Positions 11,419-64,000 of a stretch of DNA of 64,000 nt are shown piece by piece. The translations under genes were made by a program, and so were the position numbers. The DNA lies in NCBI GenBank assembly GCA_023101885.1, contig JALPQD010000395.1, positions 134,001-198,000 on the forward strand, read 5' to 3'. The notes below the pieces were generated by a model that worked only from the letters and a program-made list of their open reading frames with translations, was not told the DNA's origin and made no database searches. How positions within the stretch are numbered: position 1 is the first letter of the stretch; each line of letters starts with the position of its first letter. This DNA is from Typhlomys cinereus (lineage: Eukaryota; Chordata; Mammalia; Rodentia; Platacanthomyidae).

Positions 11419-11560
11419 ATATATATGACATAATGCCACAGAGGTGATAGAAGTGGTAGGGGAAAACTTTTGGAAATTGGTTCTCTCCTTCTTACCATTT
11501 GGGCCCAAGGATCAAACTCTGGTTTGCATGCAGTCACTTTTACCAATAAGCCGTTTCAGA
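11340..11560 (-). mobile_element. B2/B3-like SINE, antisense
   Basis: Starts aaaatttatttatttgagga with a GA microsatellite (11366-11416). The later part, gggcccaaggatcaaactct, ends at ccaataagccgtttcagaac. Diverged. Confidence 0.5.
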
Positions 11561-11569
11561 ACTCCCCTT

Positions 11570-11745
11570 TTAAAAATATTTTAGTCACTTATTTGAGAGA
11601 TGGAGGAGAAAGGAAGTCGGGGAGGTCAGAGAATAACTTTCAGAACTCAGTGTTCTGCTTCCACCCTGTGAGCTCAGCGGATCAGGTTTGCATGTGGGCA
11701 CTTCGCCTGCCAAGCCATGTAGATAGATCATTGGCTCAAGGTCGC
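11570..11745 (-). mobile_element. B2/B3-like SINE, antisense
   Basis: Contains cttatttgagagatggagga, aggtcagagaataactttca and caggtttgcatgtgggcact, then gccaagccatgtag. A second copy directly after the previous one. Confidence 0.55.
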
Positions 11746-12000
11746 CCATGAGTGAAACCTCAGAGTTCTCTTTGTAAAGTGTGTATGACGAAATTGTAGC
11801 GCACTGTTGTCAAGTTTAAAATAAAAGTATATAGCACATATATAGCACAGCAGAGAATGCTGTATTTTCTTTATCCATCCACTTCCTCCCCCGATTCTTC
11901 TCTCTTTCCTCTTCCTTGTTCTTTCATTTCTATTTTCTTTCCTTTTGTCCGCATAGTGAATTCTAAGCTAGTCGAAGTACATAGTGTGACCCGTCTCAAA

Positions 12001-12050
12001 ACAAAACAAAACAAAACAAAACAAAACAAAACAAAACAAAACAAAACACA
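12001..12050. repeat. (CAAAA)n pentanucleotide repeat
   Basis: About ten uninterrupted aaaac units following a B1-like 3' end; a purine-rich tract follows at 12,100-12,200. Confidence 0.95.
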
Positions 12051-12529
12051 GGAAGTTTGAGGCCAGCCTGCAATACATGAGACTGGGTCTCAAAATTAAA
12101 GGCAGAAAAGAAGAGGAAAAGAAGAAAGGAGGGAGGAAGGAGAGAGGGAGGAAAGTAAGGAAGGAAGCAGAAAAGGAATCAGGAAAGGAAAAAAGAAGGG
12201 GGGAGCTTGTTCCCCACAAAGCACTTGCCACACAGGCATGCAGCCCATTCCACCCTCATCTAGAACTCCAAAGTCTTTGTCTTACCAACTGTACCAGCCT
12301 CTCTGGGGACTTCTGACCCTGGTCCCCCCACTTCTGCCCCAGCCTCCTCTGGGCTGCCAAGTGGACTGTGTAAATAAATGTGGCGAACATTCATCGGAGC
12401 TTTTGGATTCTCGGGATTGAGTCAATGCCTTGTAAATATCATCCTTGAATTCTTGAGCAACTAAAACAGTGCAGGAGGACTCTAATGGCCTCACAGCCAC
12501 CGGGAGAGGATGGATTGAACACGGATTAG

Positions 12530-13130
12530 CGCGGCTGAGGATGCACTTAAAGCGGAGGGCAGGCAGGTGCGGGCCCCAGGAGGTGGGGGAAATGGTCCAG
12601 ACCACATCCCGGTCGCCTTGTGTTGAGGCCTCCGGGCAGGTCCCTCTCGGCCACTCCCTCCTTCTCTGAACATCCTCGGGTCTCCACCCCGCCCGCCCTC
12701 TCTTCCCGCCCCCTCTTCCCGCCGTCACGTGATCTTCCCACCTCAGCTGCAGGCCCGCAGCGAGCGCTGCAGAGGCTGGGAGGGGCGCATGCGCAGCTGC
12801 AGGCGTACCTGCGCATCCTGCGGATTCGTCCCCGCCAGGTTGTGGTGCTGGGCTGGAGAGATGCTCAGTGCACCTGGCTGGACGTTTGGTCCCCAGGAAG
12901 TCGGGATCGCGGGGTGGAATACTCTCAAACCGTTCACAAGGCTTCCCGCCTAGGGCTTGGGGCTGAGCCCTGGGTTCGGCGGTTCTCCACTGGACACCTG
13001 GGGTCGGCGGCACGGGGTCCGGCGCTTAGAGCAGTGTGACCTTGGCCAGCTCCTGGCTTGACGTCCATGCTGAGAATCCAATGCAAATTGCTGAGGCTTT
13101 TTGGCGCGGCGCCAAACTCTCCGTTTCTCG
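12530..13130. promoter_or_regulatory. Isolated GC-rich segment with promoter-type motifs, 3.5 kb upstream of the STXBP1 promoter
   Basis: CpG density rises here after AT-rich repeats. A CACGTG E-box in gTCACGTGAt lies at 12725-12732. A palindromic NRF1-type site, GCGCATGCGC, lies at 12785-12794, with a second TGCGCA at 12809-12814. The surroundings have GC-rich blocks (cccgcccgccc). I recognise no coding exon. It could be a distal promoter, an upstream noncoding first exon, or the 5' end of a neighbouring gene. Confidence 0.45.
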
Positions 13131-13510
13131 GGTAAAAGGCAAAGCACCCAGGGAAAGCTGAGGAAGGAGAATTGCTGTGATTTCGAGGCCCACCTGGGCC
13201 ACCTATCCAGTCACGATGTCAATCCCCACCTCTCAATACAGAGTAAAGGGTACTCGTGGGTGAGGGCAGGGGACTTCACCCTGTTGTGTGGGCAGCTTCC
13301 TGGCTCCCCAGAGCCGCCCTGAGGAAAGAGGCTTTACCAATGGAGAAAACAAGCTTCAGAAAAATCGGGAAAAGTAGGAGCAGGTCTTGGATCCCAGATG
13401 TAGAGTGATCCCAACGCAACACTCCAGAATAAGATTTTTTCTTTTAATTAATCTGTGTTTAATTAAGGTGGTTGATGTGTGCTTTCACTAGGGGTCAGAG
13501 CGCAGAGAGT

Positions 13511-13781
13511 TTTTTTTTTTTTTAATTTTTGTGTGTGTCTGTGTATATGTCTCTGTGCATATGCCTGTGTGTATCAGAGGGCACTGTGTATGCCTGTGGA
13601 AGACCAAGGCTGACTTTTGGGAATCACCCTGGATTGTGCTATCTCCTCTTTGCTTTGCTCTAGAGTTTCCCAGGCTCTGCCTTCCAGGGCCAGAAGTACA
13701 GGCCACCACCATTTCTTTTTTTTTTATTAAATTTATTATTATTATTATTATTTATTCAACTGTGTGTATGTGCGGGCGCGC

Positions 13782-13832
<51 letters not shown>

Positions 13833-14149
13833 TGTCTGTGTCTGTGTATGTGTAGAACCACGGACGAATTCGCGAACCACCATGGACGCCTCCACCTCCT
13901 TCTGCCCTGGGATTCACAGGCTCCGCCCTACCAGGACCAGAAGCGCAGGCCTGCCCCCTCCCCTTCCGCCTGGCGTCTATACGTGGGATCTGGGATCCGA
14001 ACTCGGGACTTTCCGCCTGCAAGGCAGAGGCTTAACCCCTGAGCCACCTCTCATTTCTGCCTGACATTTTTAAGTGGGATCCGAGATCCAAACTCAGGAC
14101 CTTCTGTTAGTAAGGCAGAGGCTTAACCCTTGAGCCATCTCTCCAGCCC
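13511..14149 (-). mobile_element. Older IDL-Geo-like SINE split by a younger copy
   Basis: Left piece has ggcactgtgtatgcctgtgg, tcaccctggattgtgctatc and ggctctgccttccagggcca. The right piece resumes tgcctgacatttttaagtgg and ends gagccatctctccagccc. Together they form one antisense element interrupted at 13,717-14,051. Confidence 0.85.
13717..14051 (-). mobile_element. Young IDL-Geo-like SINE, copy 3 (nested)
   Basis: Antisense young copy with a (TAT)n tail, a long TG array and right half cggacgaattcgcgaaccac. The head stops at gccacctct, lacking the usual last 8 bases. Target duplication catttct (13710-13716, 14052-14058) lies inside an older SINE. Confidence 0.88.
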
Positions 14150-14254
14150 TCTTCTCTCCTTCTAACCTTACTTGTTCCAGGGATCAAACTCAGAGTCAGC
14201 CACATGTGATAGCATCCTTTCCAGTTGTGTCATCTTCAGAGCCTCTCGCTTTTT

Positions 14255-14385
14255 GTTGTTGTTTTTGCTTTGACAGGGTCTCCGGTAGCTCAGGCTGGCC
14301 TGGAATTTGTTATGTAGCCAAGAATGACCTTGACCCTCTAGCCTTCATCTCCCAAGTGCTGAGAGTACAGGCATGCACCTCGGCA
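14255..14385 (-). mobile_element. B1-like SINE, antisense
   Basis: Reads gacagggtctccggtagctc, aggctggcctggaatttgtt and caagtgctgagagtacaggc, the reverse of B1. Confidence 0.75.
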
Positions 14386-14639
14386 GTCAACAGGTCTTGG
14401 GTGAGCTCATACACAGTCTATCACCCTGCTCCCTCTTTAAACCATCCCTTTTAAAATAACATTACCAGGGTACCTCCCAGGTACATGCCTGCAAGAAAGG
14501 ACTTTTTTTTTTTCTTGTCCTTCCTTCTATAGAGAATAGGAAGCTGCTAGATTTACTGTGACCTTTGAGGAAGGAGGTCCCTTGTGCATAGATCTCACAC
14601 CACCCAAAAGTCCTAGGGTACTGTATCCAGGCCAGCCCC

Positions 14640-15010
14640 TGGGGACTCTCCCTTCTCAGGCTTCCTGCTCCAGCCACACTGACCACTCTGTTCTGAGAAG
14701 AGGCAAGTTCTTTTCTGTCACTAGGTCTTTGGACCTACTGTATGTCTGCTGGAACATTCTCCCATCTTCTCTGGCTACCTTTTTCTTGGCTCAGGAAGCC
14801 TGCTCTGGCTGCAGCCCAGCCAGTACTGGGTTAGGTGCTTCATCACTCACTTTCACAGTCACCTCTCTTGCTTTAGCACTTTGCAGACTGCATATGGCTC
14901 CCTGACGCCATCTGTCTCCTTGGCTAGAACCAGTAGGCCCTTAAGGGCAGGAATCATCTTTTACTTACAGCACATGACCTGGGCATGGATAGCACTCGAT
15001 TAACCCTTGC
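14640..15010 (+). mobile_element. L2 3' end fragment
   Basis: Sequence such as ctgctggaacattctcccat and cccttaagggcaggaatcat follows the L2 3' end order. Ancient and diverged. Confidence 0.5.
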
Positions 15011-15840
15011 TGGTCCTTGACTAGATGAGTGGCAGAGAAGCCCTCAACTGTCTCAGCTTAGCAGATACAGCAATTTTTAAGCCTCTAACTTGTATTTTCA
15101 CAGCAGACATCTCATCGTGGAATCTCTATTGACATGTGCCAGTTGGTTAATGAAGGAACATGTGTTAGCACAACTGCATCCAGGGTCCCTCACATTCACA
15201 CACCACTCAGTACACCTTCTCCACATGAGCCCATAAGCTACCAGTATGTTCTGTGGGCAAAAGCAGAACCAAGGCGGGAAGAGATGACACATTGTACCTT
15301 CCATCTAGGAAGCCATGTGAAAGTTCCTTTGGCATGTAGATTTGGGTAGAGGCGAGAAGATGATCAAATCTGCCTGGCAAGGGGCTGGTACATGAGGATT
15401 ACAGGAGTGTACCTCCGTGTCAGGGACACTTTTGCAATCTTTTAATTGACGGGACTTGTTTTTCTTTGTGAAGACAAGAGCAGTCTTTTTCCATTTTTAT
15501 GTGATTTTACTTGTTCAGTGCCAAAGAGCAAACCCAAGACCTTACACACATGCTAGGCAAGTATTCTCTGCCACTGAGATGCATCCCAGTTCTTGAATCG
15601 TGATTCGAAAATAATCCTCTTCTTTAACAAAGAAAAATCTGGGGAAACTGACTAGTGGACCCTAAAAAGGAGATATTGATAGCCGAGTCCATTCTAAAGC
15701 ACCTTCCTCTTCGATTTGATCTTAGAAACTTCTGGATTCCCCAGCCTGTATTGTGAATGGCCGTAGTTCCAGTGCACAGAATACCAATTTACGCAGTGTG
15801 GGGATAGATCCACAGCCAAACAGCTCATCTAGGGCCTCCT
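15011..15840. other. Upstream flank, mostly unrecognised
   Basis: Contains a probable antisense ID-type SINE at 15,505-15,595 (cacatgctaggcaagtattc, tctgccactgagatgcatcc). Otherwise no gene or motif recognised. Confidence 0.5.
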
Positions 15841-15844
15841 CAGG

Positions 15845-15960
15845 TGTAGTTCACCTGCAAATGGAGATTAAAAACAATGGCCAGTTATTGTGAGGGCTGA
15901 ATGAGATGACGTCTGAAAGGCCCTTGGCTCGGAGCTTATCCGTTTAGTGAATGACAGATC
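15845..15960 (+). mobile_element. MIR fragment near the promoter
   Basis: Reads tgcaaatggagattaaaaac and tgtgagggctgaatgagatg, then aaggcccttggctcgg, in MIR order. It lies directly upstream of the CpG island. Confidence 0.6.
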
Positions 15961-16199
15961 GATATGCAGAGAGTAGCAACGGTATCGATGTATATTCCAG
16001 GCTGTGTTGTGTCTGGGAATGAGAAATGACACCGAGACATCTAACCTCGGAGTTCTTTCCGCGGGGAGGGGAAATCGGAACGACAGCACCCCCATCGGGA
16101 GTTTTCGGAAGGTTCCGGTGGTCCGGGATTTTAGTGCGGAGGTGGCAGAGGGGACTTTAGGACCCTGAGCCCCGGGAGCGCGCGTAAGGCGAGGGGGAG

Positions 16200-16547
16200 G
16201 GTGCGGCTCGCGCACCAGCCAGGGGCCGCCTCGCGCCTAGCCGCATCCTGGAGGGCGGGGCCAAGCGTCCGGGCCGCGGTGCGATTGACGGAGGCTCGCG
16301 GGTGACGTTGATGGCTGGCGCGAGGCCCCGCCCGCCGGCGGCCCTGCCCCCTCGCGCGCCCCGGCGGCTCCGCAGCCTCGCTCTGGCCCGCGTCGCGCCC
16401 CCGCGCCGTGTCCGCGCGCCAGTCGGTCCCGAGCGCGGCTGCGGGGCGGGCGGGCTGCAGCCGGCGGAGCGCGCGAGCCCGGGGAGGCGGCGGTGACCGC
16501 GGCGGTCGCGCGAAGGAGCGTCGAAGTCCCGAAACTCGCACGACACC
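16200..16547 (+). promoter_or_regulatory. STXBP1: STXBP1 core promoter and 5' UTR region
   Basis: There is no TATA box. GC boxes are visible at 16253-16260, 16326-16334 (reverse) and 16443-16450. A CRE-like TGACGTTG lies at 16303-16310. The transcription start is not determinable from sequence alone; by position it should lie within this interval. Confidence 0.7.

Positions 16548-64000
<47,453 letters not shown>

Noticed and set aside
12282..13013. 243-codon open frame on the minus strand upstream of STXBP1
   Set aside because: It falls in the GC-rich segment where stops are rare. There is no family signature, and I treat the interval as a possible promoter instead.
13531..14064. Open frames made of Cys-Val or His-Thr runs at this and many other positions
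   Set aside because: They are translations of TG/CA arrays joined to SINE halves. The similar downstream peptide in every copy is the SINE right half, not a protein family.

Overview
This is a rodent nuclear genomic window. It holds the 5' part of one protein-coding gene, STXBP1 (Munc18-1), on the + strand, plus about 16 kb of upstream sequence dense in retroposons. No bacterial, plasmid, phage or CRISPR-like structure was seen. Rodent origin follows from B1-, B2/B3- and B4-like SINEs, ORR1-like MaLR LTRs and ID-type SINE heads. The commonest SINE has an ID-like, tRNA-Ala-type left half and an unrelated right half ending in a CA microsatellite and an A/T-rich tail. That architecture matches the IDL-Geo SINE described for Geomyoidea (kangaroo rats, pocket mice, gophers), so a geomyoid source is my inference. 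Species cannot be fixed from the window.

Layout. 1-16,030: intergenic or upstream sequence with no convincing coding exon; SINEs, L1 3' ends, MaLR solo LTRs, MIR and L2 relics, microsatellites, and an isolated GC-rich segment near 12.53-13.13 kb with CACGTG and NRF1-type motifs. About 16,030-17,600: the STXBP1 CpG island, TATA-less promoter, 5' UTR and coding exon 1 (ATG at 16,548). 16,585-39,529: a 22.9-kb first intron full of SINEs. 39,530-63,677: coding exons 2-17, with introns of 0.7-3.0 kb. The last part of the protein (after residue 515 of about 594-603) lies beyond the right edge.

All 17 coding exons join in frame with GT/AG introns and give an intact Munc18-1. Residue numbers fall exactly where the literature places D34, K46, E59, C180, S306, S313, P335, L348, R406, M443 and Y473. 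The gene is a conserved neuronal SM protein and not novel.

The unusual content is in the repeats: at least 11 young SINE copies with target-site duplications, an older related SINE layer, a three-deep nest in intron 15, six similar MaLR solo LTRs (four with 4/5 or 5/5 target duplications), an inverted repeat in intron 1 split by a SINE, and two minisatellites that look as if they grew out of SINE sequence. I found no previously undescribed biological system.
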